This document shows positions 24,802 through 33,707 of a stretch of 64,000 nucleotides of DNA, one piece after another. Origin of the DNA: Treponema sp. UBA4307 (lineage in GTDB: Bacteria > Spirochaetota > Spirochaetia > Treponematales > Treponemataceae). Position numbers and translations under genes: made by a program. The notes below the pieces were generated by a model. That model did not search any database. It saw nothing but the letters and a program-made list of their open reading frames with translations, and had not been told where the DNA came from. The DNA is taken from assembly GCA_002394685.1 (NCBI GenBank), contig DGUP01000046.1, positions 1 to 64,000 of the forward strand, given 5' to 3'. Every line of letters starts with the position of its first letter. Positions within the stretch are counted from its first letter, which is position 1.

Positions 24802-25569
24802 ATGAGTGAGCGCAACAAAAGAACAGAAGCTATTATTCTTACACTAAAGACTGTTGGAGAAGACAATAAACTGGTTACTTATTTTTCCAGGGAAAATGGT
24901 ATCTGCCAGGGAATGCTTTTCGGCGGTCCCAGGAGCAAACTGCGCTCTATGGTACAGCCTTTTAACACAGGCACTCTTTATCTTTACAACGATGAAAGCA
25001 AAAAATCTTCCAAGATTACAGACTTTGACGTTAAAGATTTTCATCTTGATTTAAGGCAGAATCTTTACAAAATAATGGCAGCTGATCTTGCAGGAGAGAT
25101 TCTTCTTAAAACCAGGTGCGCAGGAGATTATGAAAACTCGTATATCTTATTCAGTGCCTTTCTTACAGGAATTGATTTAAGTACAGAAGAAGAAGCCAGA
25201 CTGGGAACCCTGCGTTTTCTCTGGCGCTACATCTGCCTTCTTGGACAGCAGCCGGACCTTCACCTTTGTAAGGACTGCGGAGAATCCCTTCTTTCAAAAG
25301 AGTATGATTCATTTTACATTCATCATAAAAATGGTTTTATCTGTCATGAATGCATTAAAAACTATAATTCTGAAGATAAAATTTTCTCTATGGACAAATA
25401 TGCTTTAACCTACCTGGCAGCAATCAATGAACTTTCTCCCGGGCAGGTCAGAAAATTGCAAATTGGTGCCAGCAGTGCCTATCAGATAAAGAATTTTGTT
25501 TTCAGCCTCATAAGCTATGCCTGCGGAGGAAAACTGAAAACACTTGAAGACGGGCATTCAATTCTATAA
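24802..25569 (+). CDS. recO: DNA repair protein RecO
   Basis: Mediator that helps load RecA with RecR in the RecFOR pathway. The 255-residue product has the OB-fold N-domain (RTEAIILTLKTVGEDNKLVTYFS), a helical domain, and a four-Cys zinc motif (CKDCGESL ... CHECIKN, about 150-190). I chose the ATG at 24802 because homologues begin just before RTEAI; an ATG 48 nt upstream would add a hydrophobic peptide not seen in the family. A TATATT element 7 nt before the ATG and no Shine-Dalgarno suggest a short or leaderless transcript. Confidence 0.9.
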   Translation: MSERNKRTEAIILTLKTVGEDNKLVTYFSRENGICQGMLFGGPRSKLRSMVQPFNTGTLYLYNDESKKSSKITDFDVKDFHLDLRQNLYKIMAADLAGEILLKTRCAGDYENSYILFSAFLTGIDLSTEEEARLGTLRFLWRYICLLGQQPDLHLCKDCGESLLSKEYDSFYIHHKNGFICHECIKNYNSEDKIFSMDKYALTYLAAINELSPGQVRKLQIGASSAYQIKNFVFSLISYACGGKLKTLEDGHSIL

Positions 25570-25665
25570 TTTTTTATTTTATTTTGCCTTGTTTACTGTA
25601 TTTTTATATTCTTTAACTATGATATATATGATATAATAAAACAAATTTTTTCAGGTGGGATTATT

Positions 25666-27003
25666 ATGAGAACAGCAGATTTAATCATGAAAAAAAGAGG
25701 CTCTCCTATTCAGCCTTCTCAATCTTTAACAGAAGATGAAATCAAATTTTTAATAAAGGGTTATGTTGATCAGACCATTCCAGATTATCAGATGTCAGCA
25801 TTTTTAATGAGTGTTTTTTTTAATGGAATGACTTTCGAGGAAACTTCATATCTTACACAGGCAATGCTTCACTCAGGTGATGTTATTGACCTGTACAAAA
25901 TGAAGGACAAATATCCGGAGCTTTCAGGCCCTTTCGTAGACAAACATTCAACTGGAGGCGTAGGAGATAAGATTTCCATTCCTCTTGCACCAGTGGTTGC
26001 TGCATGCGGTGTTCAGATTCCTATGATGAGTGGCCGTGGACTGGGACACACTGGAGGAACACTTGATAAGCTTGAATCCATCCAGGGCTATAATGTTAAC
26101 CTTACGCAGGAAGAATTTGCAGAAATTATTTCAAAGACAGGTTTTGCAATGATGGGGCAAACACCTGCAATCGCTCCAGCAGATAAAAAAATGTATGCCC
26201 TTAGGGATGTGACCGGAACCGTAGAAAGCATTCCTCTGATTACAAGTTCAATTCTCTCAAAAAAAGTAGCAGAAGGTTCAGATGCCCTTGTATTTGACAT
26301 TAAATGCGGTTCAGGGGCCTTCATGAAGAATGAAAAGGATGCAGAAGAACTGGCAGCTTTTCTTGTAAACACAGCAAAGGCAATGGGCAAAAAGGCAATG
26401 GCCCTTCTTACACGAATGGATACACCTCTTGGATTTAAAACTGGAAACTATCTTGAAATCGAAGAAAGCATTGAGTGTCTTCAGGGCAAGGGTCCGGATG
26501 ATATTATGGAATTAACTCTGGCTCTTGGTGGCAGAATGGTTTACCTTGGGGGAAAGGCAAGTTCAATTGAAGAAGGAATGGAACTCTGCAGAAAAGCTGT
26601 TGAATCTGGTGCAGCCCTGGAAAAATTCCTGGAAAATGTAAAGCTTCAGGGGGGCAATCCGGAAAAACTTATGGCTGAATTAGGTACAAGACGCTCTAAG
26701 TTTACAAAGAACCTTCTTGCTGAAAACAGCGGCTACCTTAAAATTGAAGCTTACAAAACAGGTATTGCCTGTATAAATCTTGGTGTAGGCCGGAATAAAG
26801 CTTCAGATTCAGTTGATGCAGATTCAGGAATTATTTTCCATAAAAGACAGGGAGACTTTGTTAACAAAGGTGATTTAATCATGGAAGTTTTCGCTAAAGA
26901 CCAGGCAAGTCTTGACAGCGGAATTGAAGGATTAAAGTCCGCTGTATCATACTCACAGGAAAAATTTGAAAACGGAAAATTAATCATAAAGGATATCAGA
27001 TAA
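25666..27003 (+). CDS. pyrimidine-nucleoside (thymidine) phosphorylase
   Basis: Splits pyrimidine nucleosides with phosphate into base and (deoxy)ribose-1-phosphate for salvage. The 445-residue protein carries the family signature SGRGLGHTGGTLDKLES near 123-139, the KHSTGGVGDK phosphate site near 85-94, and the C-terminal alpha/beta hairpin domain (IIFHKRQGDFVNKGDLIMEVF). Length matches the Pdp/DeoA group; the sequence alone does not separate uridine-accepting Pdp from DeoA. GGTGGGA lies just before the ATG, and a perfect TATAAT lies about 30 bp upstream. recJ starts directly after the stop. Confidence 0.92.
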   Translation: MRTADLIMKKRGSPIQPSQSLTEDEIKFLIKGYVDQTIPDYQMSAFLMSVFFNGMTFEETSYLTQAMLHSGDVIDLYKMKDKYPELSGPFVDKHSTGGVGDKISIPLAPVVAACGVQIPMMSGRGLGHTGGTLDKLESIQGYNVNLTQEEFAEIISKTGFAMMGQTPAIAPADKKMYALRDVTGTVESIPLITSSILSKKVAEGSDALVFDIKCGSGAFMKNEKDAEELAAFLVNTAKAMGKKAMALLTRMDTPLGFKTGNYLEIEESIECLQGKGPDDIMELTLALGGRMVYLGGKASSIEEGMELCRKAVESGAALEKFLENVKLQGGNPEKLMAELGTRRSKFTKNLLAENSGYLKIEAYKTGIACINLGVGRNKASDSVDADSGIIFHKRQGDFVNKGDLIMEVFAKDQASLDSGIEGLKSAVSYSQEKFENGKLIIKDIR

Positions 27004-29145
27004 GTGGCTGACTGGAATAAAAAACAAATTTCAAGAAGTGAAATTGAAGAATTAACTAAGAAATATGGCATCGATTCACTTTTTGCCAGTGTGCTTTCCA
27101 GAAGAGGAATTGTTGAAGGCAAAGATCTCCTTTACTATCTTGAAGATGATCTCCGCTTTCAGCATAGTCCTTTTAATTTTAAAAATATGGAAGATGCAGT
27201 GGACAGAGTTCTCGCTGCTGTAGAAGAAAAAGAGAAAGTATTAATTTTTGGAGACCGGGACGTTGATGGAGTATCTGCAACAACGATTCTCTATGACTGT
27301 CTTTCTTCACTTGGGCTGGATGTTAGTTACAGACTTCCCCAGGGAGATGAAACTTACGGTCTCAGCATGGATGCGGTGGATGATTTTGCTTCAAAAGATG
27401 GCAGCCTTATAATTACCGTTGACTGCGGAATTTCAAATTATAATGAGATAGAGCATGCAGCAGATTTAGGAATTGATACTATCGTAATGGATCATCATAA
27501 TCCTCCTGAACTTCTGTCTGAAAATGCAATATATCTTGATCCGAAACTTCCTGATTCCGGTTATCCTTTTCCTGATATTTCAGGGGCGGCAGTTGTATAT
27601 AAATTTGTTTCTGCAGTACGTTTTTCTAAATCAAAATGGTATAAGGCAGAATGTACATTGATGAATGTAAGGCCTGTAAATGAAGCCTACACTATTGAAT
27701 GTATTAAAATCAAAAATTTAATTCCCCTCAGCAAAATTGAAGAAACAATTGTTCCCGGCACTGTCAGTGTTATGCAGACAAGACTACCTTCATATCTTCA
27801 GAATCAGGTTCTTCTTGTCTGGGATGGAGAAACAACAAAGCATTTGCTTAAGAACTGTTTCGGTTCGGGTATAGAGTTTAATTTTCTTGATATAAGGCCT
27901 GAAGTTGCAAAACTATTTCCTGCTTTCGGACAATATTCTCTTCTTCGCATAAAGGATATGTCCAAAATTGCCAGATACGGATCTCATCCATCAACTGAAA
28001 TCGGCGGATTTTATAACATTTACGTCACCTACGTTCAGCAGTCCCTTAAACTGGAGAATCCGGACTATTCTGCATTGGAAGAAAAAGATCTTCAGCTGGT
28101 CGCACTTGCAGCCCTGGCAGATATAATGCCAATGAAAAACGAAAACCGCCTTTTTGTAAGAAACGGCTTAAAATCCATTAATGCAGGGAGAATTCGCGGA
28201 GGTTTGCTGGAACTAATGTCCCATTTGAATCTGCTGGGAAAAAAGGTTTCTTCAGTAGATTTAAGCTGGATTATAGTTTCCAACTTAAACGCAGCCGGCA
28301 GACTAGGACAGCCAGAATTAGCTGCAGAATTATTTCTTTCAAAAGATCCTTCTCTAAGAGATCAATCTGCTCTGAAGATTATTGAACTTAACAGCCAGAG
28401 AAAACTTCTTTCACAGGAAGCCTGGGATTATGCCGCAATTCAGGCAGAGGCATCTATAGGACAGTATTCAGACAAACTTTGTGTTGTAGCAGATTCAAGA
28501 ATTAACAGGGGGGTAAGCGGAATTCTGGCAGGTAGATTATGTGCAAAATATGACATTCCTGCCATTGCAATCACCTTTGTAGATGACATCTGTATTGGTT
28601 CCATGAGGTCCTGCAGAGGATACTCAGTTCTCTCCCTTCTTGACCAGTTAAATGAATTTTTTCTCAGTTATGGTGGTCATAATTTTGCTGCAGGTTTTTC
28701 CATTAAAAAAGAAAATCTGGACAATTTTCTAAACAGATTAAAGCAGCTTGCTCCACTTATTGAACTGGAAGAATCTAAAGCAAATCAATATGAAGTTGAT
28801 GCAGAAATTCCAAATTCCTATCTCACTCCAAAACTTCTTGAGCTCGAAGATAAATTTGAGCCTTACGGTGAAGAAAATAAACAGCTTCTTTTTATGTCCA
28901 GAGGGCTTTCTGTAAAAGATGGAATGCTTCTTGGAAAAGGAGAAAAGCAGCATCTTAAGCTTACAGTTGAAGGGGCAAATTTAAAATGGCCATGTCTCTT
29001 CTGGAATGAAGGAGAAAGGCTTAACAGAGATTTCAGGATTGGAGATAAAATTGATATGCTCTATCATATTGAAAGAAATACTTTTAATGGAATGGAAAAA
29101 GCACAGATTATAATCCAGGAACTTGAGAAATCTCAAATTAACTGA
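27004..29145 (+). CDS. recJ: single-strand-specific exonuclease RecJ, with a large insertion
   Basis: 5'-3' ssDNA exonuclease of the DHH superfamily for recombination and mismatch repair. Motifs: DRD (84-86), D140 in DCGIS, DHH (163-165), then LVALAALADIMP near 362 and GGHNFAAGFSI in the DHHA1 domain, followed by an OB domain. At 713 residues it is about 135 longer than the 577-residue E. coli protein. The extra sequence is an insertion at about 207-360, between DHH and the next core motif. The start is GTG immediately after the TAA of the phosphorylase, so the two are co-translated. Confidence 0.92.
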   Translation: MADWNKKQISRSEIEELTKKYGIDSLFASVLSRRGIVEGKDLLYYLEDDLRFQHSPFNFKNMEDAVDRVLAAVEEKEKVLIFGDRDVDGVSATTILYDCLSSLGLDVSYRLPQGDETYGLSMDAVDDFASKDGSLIITVDCGISNYNEIEHAADLGIDTIVMDHHNPPELLSENAIYLDPKLPDSGYPFPDISGAAVVYKFVSAVRFSKSKWYKAECTLMNVRPVNEAYTIECIKIKNLIPLSKIEETIVPGTVSVMQTRLPSYLQNQVLLVWDGETTKHLLKNCFGSGIEFNFLDIRPEVAKLFPAFGQYSLLRIKDMSKIARYGSHPSTEIGGFYNIYVTYVQQSLKLENPDYSALEEKDLQLVALAALADIMPMKNENRLFVRNGLKSINAGRIRGGLLELMSHLNLLGKKVSSVDLSWIIVSNLNAAGRLGQPELAAELFLSKDPSLRDQSALKIIELNSQRKLLSQEAWDYAAIQAEASIGQYSDKLCVVADSRINRGVSGILAGRLCAKYDIPAIAITFVDDICIGSMRSCRGYSVLSLLDQLNEFFLSYGGHNFAAGFSIKKENLDNFLNRLKQLAPLIELEESKANQYEVDAEIPNSYLTPKLLELEDKFEPYGEENKQLLFMSRGLSVKDGMLLGKGEKQHLKLTVEGANLKWPCLFWNEGERLNRDFRIGDKIDMLYHIERNTFNGMEKAQIIIQELEKSQIN

Positions 29146-29183
29146 TAATTAAAATTTAACTAAGTAATAAATAAGGAGTTACT

Positions 29184-30203
29184 ATGAATCGTATTCTTAG
29201 AAAAATTGGAGTTCTTTTAACAATTTCCTTTGCAGTTGTTAATCTTTTTGCAAAGGAAGCAATATTTGATTCAGAAGATTACAGTCTTTATGTGGAATAC
29301 AATGATACTTCCGCACCTGGGGATGCTATTTTTGTAAGAATGAAAATCACCCAGAATAACAGGAAGGCAAAGATTTCAAAGGAACAGTTCCGGGCAACAA
29401 CAGCAAAACTTACCCTTAAAAATCCGGATAAAACTTTAAGAAAAAGTGATTTTTATGAAATCCCAGCAGTAAGTTCCAGAAGCAGACAGGAAATTACTCT
29501 TCTTGCAGGAATCCCGCTTTCTTCATGGTGGACCCCTGAAAGTCAGCCGAATCTAACCCTTACAATTACATATAACCTTTACGGAGAAAACTCATATCAC
29601 TTTGACCTGCCTTTCTCTTTAATCGGAAAAGAATTTGTTTCAGAAACACTTTACCTTAATGAAAGTAATACTTCCATTAAAACTGACAATTCTGATAAAA
29701 GAATGCAGCAGATTAACAAACTTAACGCCCTTCTTGGAACATTCAATCCGGACGCTGTATATCAGACAAAACCTTTTGTATCTCCTACAACTGTTGAAAG
29801 AAGAACATCATTTTTCGCTGACCGCCGTATTTATCAGTATACAAGCGGACATTCATCAACAGGCCTTCATTATGGAATAGACTTTGGTGCTCCTCAAGGT
29901 TCAGAAGTTACAGCCTGTGCGGCAGGTAAGGTTGTAATGGCAGAAACCCGTATTTCAACAGGCTGGAGTATTGTTATTGAACATCTGCCTGGTCTTTATT
30001 CTTTGTATTATCATTTAAGTGAAATGAAAGTTAAAGTTGGTGACATGGTTGAGGAAGGTCAGTTAATTGGGCTTTCAGGCAATACAGGACTTTCAACAGC
30101 CCCTCACCTGCATTGGGAAATGAGACTTAACGGAGAAGCTGTAAGTCCAGATTTCTTTAAGGGAAACTTTACTTTTGAAGATCTTCCTGAAAACAAGGAA
30201 TAA
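29184..30203 (+). CDS. secreted M23 (LytM-type) peptidase
   Basis: Probable peptidoglycan endopeptidase in the periplasm. The 339-residue protein has a signal peptide (about 1-24, ending NLFAKEA), an Ig-like or N-terminal domain (about 30-150), and a C-terminal M23 domain with both zinc motifs: HYGIDFG (HxxxD, about 233-237) and HLHWEM (HxH, near 310). AAGGAG lies 6 nt before the ATG. It ends before a hairpin shared with convergent ligA. Because the zinc ligands are complete, catalytic activity is expected, unlike degenerate EnvC/NlpD types. Confidence 0.92.
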   Translation: MNRILRKIGVLLTISFAVVNLFAKEAIFDSEDYSLYVEYNDTSAPGDAIFVRMKITQNNRKAKISKEQFRATTAKLTLKNPDKTLRKSDFYEIPAVSSRSRQEITLLAGIPLSSWWTPESQPNLTLTITYNLYGENSYHFDLPFSLIGKEFVSETLYLNESNTSIKTDNSDKRMQQINKLNALLGTFNPDAVYQTKPFVSPTTVERRTSFFADRRIYQYTSGHSSTGLHYGIDFGAPQGSEVTACAAGKVVMAETRISTGWSIVIEHLPGLYSLYYHLSEMKVKVGDMVEEGQLIGLSGNTGLSTAPHLHWEMRLNGEAVSPDFFKGNFTFEDLPENKE

Positions 30204-30212
30204 TCTGTCAGT

Positions 30213-30253
30213 TTTTAACATGCTGCCGGTACAAAAAACCTGCAGCAGTTAAA
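30213..30253. terminator. hairpin between convergent M23 peptidase gene and ligA
   Basis: TTTTAAC-A-TGCTGC-C-GG pairs with CC-T-GCAGCA-GTTAAA around an A-rich loop. It lies between two converging stop codons, so it can act as a two-way terminator, although the flanking T-runs are short. Confidence 0.55.
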
Positions 30254-30272
30254 GATCCAATAGCATTATGGA

Positions 30273-32252
30273 TTAGCCCTTAATCAATGCAAGAAACTCT
30301 TCTTCGTTGATTACAGGGATTCCTAACTCCTTAGCTTTAAGGTTCTTAGATGAGCCTGAAGAAGTATCATTGGTTACAAGATAAGACAAACCTTTTACCA
30401 CAGAAGATTTTACGCTTCCACCTTTTTCTTTTACTATAGCCTGAGCATCAGACCTTTTCATTGAATGAAGTTCTCCGGTAAAACAGAATGACTTTCCGGA
30501 AAGAGCAGCATTATTTTCCGGCACTTTTATAGTAATAATTTTATTATCGATGAGATTTTTCATTTCAAGGAAATTTTCTTTCATTCCCTGAACAAAAGTA
30601 TGTGCCATTATTTCAGCAAAACCATAGATGCCGGCAACCTGTTCTTCTGACAGTTCAAAAATTTTATCAATTGTTTCATAACCAGATTGAACAACTTTTT
30701 CTACAATTGTTTCTCCAATTCCCTCAATATCGAAACCTGCAATAAATTTCTCCAGAGTAACCTGACGATGATTTTGAATTGAATCATAAACTTTCTGAGC
30801 ACCGAGGGATTTTTTTTCTTCGCTCATACTTTTTTCTGTCAAAAAATATGGAGTTAAATTTTCTACTGTGAGAGAATAAATATCCGTAATTGACTTTAGG
30901 ACACCTTTATTATAAAGAGCTGTAATAAGTGTTTCCCCAAAATCCCTTATATCAAGGACAGATACCCATTTTAAGAGCTGGTGAAGGACTCTCTTAGGAC
31001 AGGACTTATTCGGACAGTAGAGTCTTGTTCCTTCATCCACAAGTTCGCTTCCACAAACAGCGCATTTTGAAGGAAAAATAATCGGTTCCAGATTGTCATC
31101 AGAAGAATCTGTATGAAGAACAGACATGATTTTTGGGATAATTTCGCCTCTTTTTACGACAACAACATGGCTTCCAATTTTCAGGTTGAGGGCACGAATT
31201 AAATTTGGATTTGCAAGACTGGCTCTCTGAACCTGAGTACCATTTAAATCCACTTTATCAAAAACTGCAACAGGAGTATAAGTTGCACCATTTTCCCCCC
31301 ATTCAACCTGTCGGAGGATACTTACAGCTTCTTCAAGATTAAATTTAAATGCAATCTGACGGTCTGGTCTGTCCCTCATTGCATCCTGATGATTTACAGA
31401 GCGCTCTTTAATAACAAGACCGTCAATATCATATTCAAGAGACTTTCTTTTTTCCATTATTTGGATTCTGTAATCAATTACTTCCTGAGCTGAATTACAA
31501 ACTTTTAATACAACAGGATTAAAGCCGCAGTCAGAGAGAAACTTAAGTTTATCTTCTTCATCGCTGTATGGCTGTTCACCTTCTGTCGCCCAAACGTCAT
31601 ATGTAATAAGTGTCAGATATTCACTGCCGGAACCATCTTTTCTCTTCATCAAACCGTTTGCAGCATTTCTGCAGTTCGCTTTATCTGAAAAATATGACTG
31701 ATGAACCTGGTGAGTCATAATAACTTCACCACGAATTCCTCCGGTAAAATCAACCTTTTGACCATTCCGGCATAGAGTCTTTATTACCCCCTTCATTTTC
31801 AGGGCATTTCGGGTAATATCATCACCAGTTGAACCATCACCCCTGGTAACAGCTTTCATCAAATTACCATTTTCATACTGAAGTTCAAGACTGGCTCCAT
31901 CCAGCTTATATTCTACAAGATATTCTGAATAATCATGTTTAAGAGCCCAGGCCATAAACTGCTCATTATCCGCAGCTTTTTCCTGTGACCCCATAGGCAT
32001 AATATGACGAACCTTTTCAAAATTAGCACTGTTATCAGCACCAACTTTATGAAGAATTGAGTTTTCAGGATCAAGAACTTTTAATTCATCCCAGAGTTTA
32101 TCAAATTCAGCATCAGATATTTCACCTTCGCCGTCATAATAAGATTTTTGATACTTTGTGATTAAAGATTCCAGTTCCTTTATTCGATTCTTCTTAGCCT
32201 TTGCTTCATCATTCTGCTTCTGGCTTTCATCAATATCGAAAAGATCCATCAT
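30273..32252 (-). CDS. ligA: NAD-dependent DNA ligase
   Basis: Joins nicks in replication and repair using NAD+. The 659-residue protein has the Ia domain, the adenylation lysine Lys116 in EYKLDGAS, the OB fold, a four-Cys zinc finger (CAVCGSELVDEGTRLYCPNKSC, about 397-418, shown here in part), helix-hairpin-helix repeats (GFDIEGIGETIVEKV) and a C-terminal BRCT domain (LSGKSFCFTGELHSMKRSDA). Length is typical. AGGAGA precedes the MMD start. trmB lies 16 bp upstream on the same strand. Confidence 0.96.
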   Translation of the reverse strand: MMDLFDIDESQKQNDEAKAKKNRIKELESLITKYQKSYYDGEGEISDAEFDKLWDELKVLDPENSILHKVGADNSANFEKVRHIMPMGSQEKAADNEQFMAWALKHDYSEYLVEYKLDGASLELQYENGNLMKAVTRGDGSTGDDITRNALKMKGVIKTLCRNGQKVDFTGGIRGEVIMTHQVHQSYFSDKANCRNAANGLMKRKDGSGSEYLTLITYDVWATEGEQPYSDEEDKLKFLSDCGFNPVVLKVCNSAQEVIDYRIQIMEKRKSLEYDIDGLVIKERSVNHQDAMRDRPDRQIAFKFNLEEAVSILRQVEWGENGATYTPVAVFDKVDLNGTQVQRASLANPNLIRALNLKIGSHVVVVKRGEIIPKIMSVLHTDSSDDNLEPIIFPSKCAVCGSELVDEGTRLYCPNKSCPKRVLHQLLKWVSVLDIRDFGETLITALYNKGVLKSITDIYSLTVENLTPYFLTEKSMSEEKKSLGAQKVYDSIQNHRQVTLEKFIAGFDIEGIGETIVEKVVQSGYETIDKIFELSEEQVAGIYGFAEIMAHTFVQGMKENFLEMKNLIDNKIITIKVPENNAALSGKSFCFTGELHSMKRSDAQAIVKEKGGSVKSSVVKGLSYLVTNDTSSGSSKNLKAKELGIPVINEEEFLALIKG

Positions 32253-32268
32253 ATTCTCCTGATTTTAT

Positions 32269-32997
32269 TCATCTTTTTACAAAGAATAGTTCTCTTATTT
32301 CCCGGCCTGCTTCAATTCCTTTTCTTTCAAACTTTGTTCTTGGCCGCCACTCCTGATGAGGAGCATATCCTTCATATTTATTATGAAGTCCCTCTGTAAG
32401 GGAAAGTTCTTCTAATGCAGACTGAGCATATTCTTCCCAGTCAGTTGCAAAATAAATATATCCACCGGGAGACAGTTTTCTTGCAAGGATGTCTGTATGA
32501 GGCCTTTGAATTAATCTTCGTTTATGATGCTTTTTTTTAGGCCATGGATCAGGGAAAAAAATATGAAATCCAAAGATAGAATTATCAGGAATCATTACAT
32601 CCAGAACTTCCAGTGCATCGTGATTCAATATGTAAAGATTTTTAAGTTGATTCTTCTTAATTTCACTTAAAAGCCGGCCAACTCCAGGAACATGCACTTC
32701 ACTTCCTAAATAATTCATTTCAGGATTTGCCTTTGCAATTTCAACTGTTGCATGCCCCATACCAAATCCAACTTCCATTGTTACAGGATTTGTATTATTG
32801 AAAATTTCAGTAAAATTAAGCATTCTGTGCTCAAAAGGAATACAGTAAACCTGACGTAATTCATCATAAGCACGCTTTTCATTTTCAGTCATTCTACCCT
32901 GACGAAGAACAAAAGTTTTTATTCCCCGTCTTTTTATCGGAACATCTTCCGACTCATTGTCAATTTCAACTGATTTTTCAGTCTGATCTTGGCCCAT
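32269..32997 (-). CDS. trmB: tRNA (guanine-N7)-methyltransferase
   Basis: Makes m7G46 in the tRNA variable loop with S-adenosylmethionine. The 242-residue protein has an acidic/basic N-terminal extension (about 1-45), the SAM motif MEVGFGMGHATVE, and the catalytic segment FFPDPWPKKKHHKRR. The final TKFERKGIEAGREI matches the family substrate loop. It lies between a lipoprotein gene and ligA. Confidence 0.95.
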   Translation of the reverse strand: MGQDQTEKSVEIDNESEDVPIKRRGIKTFVLRQGRMTENEKRAYDELRQVYCIPFEHRMLNFTEIFNNTNPVTMEVGFGMGHATVEIAKANPEMNYLGSEVHVPGVGRLLSEIKKNQLKNLYILNHDALEVLDVMIPDNSIFGFHIFFPDPWPKKKHHKRRLIQRPHTDILARKLSPGGYIYFATDWEEYAQSALEELSLTEGLHNKYEGYAPHQEWRPRTKFERKGIEAGREIRELFFVKR

Positions 32998-33017
32998 CTA
33001 TAAACTCCTATAATAAA

Positions 33018-33701
33018 TTAAGATTCACTTGATTGATTATTAATTTCTTCAGAAGGAAAAAGTATTGTAACAGTTCCCCCATTAACCAGATAAACAGGTC
33101 TTTTTTTTACACCCTCAGGATATTTTTTTATAAACTGTTCATCTGTAGAAAAATTTTCATTTTCTTCACCAAGAAAAAGAAGATTATTCTCACCATCATA
33201 TATTGCAATATTTTTCAAAAATTGAACACTGTTTCCAGACAAATATGCCCTGATTGATTTCAAATCTCCTTTTTTAATTTCTTCTGGAATATTTAAAATA
33301 AAACTGCTTTCACTTTCATTGCCTGCTTTGTCTTCAATCAAAACTGTATAGCGTCCCTGTGGGAAAAAATTCCCCTGCACAGCCTTGAAATTAGAATAGC
33401 CGGCCCAGAATTTATTGTTTTTTCCCTGTAAAAGCTCAATTGTTCTGGAGGTCCAGGATAATGAAGAATTCACGTTTGTAAGTGTCAGGCTGTCTATTTT
33501 TCTAACTTCCGAATCAGATTGGATAAAGACAGAAAGGGAAACTACAGCGGGAGACTGCTCATCTGAAAAATCCATAATTACGCTTTGATTAACACTATTG
33601 ATTTTTGGAACAGAGTCAGAGCAGGAAAGCAGTGAATAGGATACTATGAGAAGAAATAATGTAAATATTGCCAGATGATTTTTTTTCGCCGGGTGGTACA
33701 T
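33018..33701 (-). CDS. putative lipoprotein of unknown function
   Basis: A 227-residue predicted lipoprotein: a basic N-terminus, a hydrophobic helix (HLAIFTLFLLIVSYSLLS) and a lipobox LLSC with the modified Cys at position 27. The mature part reads as one or two beta-sandwich domains (about 35-135 with GRYTVLIEDKAGNESESSFI, then about 145-220). No catalytic motif is visible. It follows the 387-aa gene by 6 bp and precedes trmB by 20 bp, so all are probably co-transcribed. Location in the inner or outer membrane cannot be told. Confidence 0.75.
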   Translation of the reverse strand: MYHPAKKNHLAIFTLFLLIVSYSLLSCSDSVPKINSVNQSVIMDFSDEQSPAVVSLSVFIQSDSEVRKIDSLTLTNVNSSLSWTSRTIELLQGKNNKFWAGYSNFKAVQGNFFPQGRYTVLIEDKAGNESESSFILNIPEEIKKGDLKSIRAYLSGNSVQFLKNIAIYDGENNLLFLGEENENFSTDEQFIKKYPEGVKKRPVYLVNGGTVTILFPSEEINNQSSES

Positions 33702-33707
33702 AATTTT

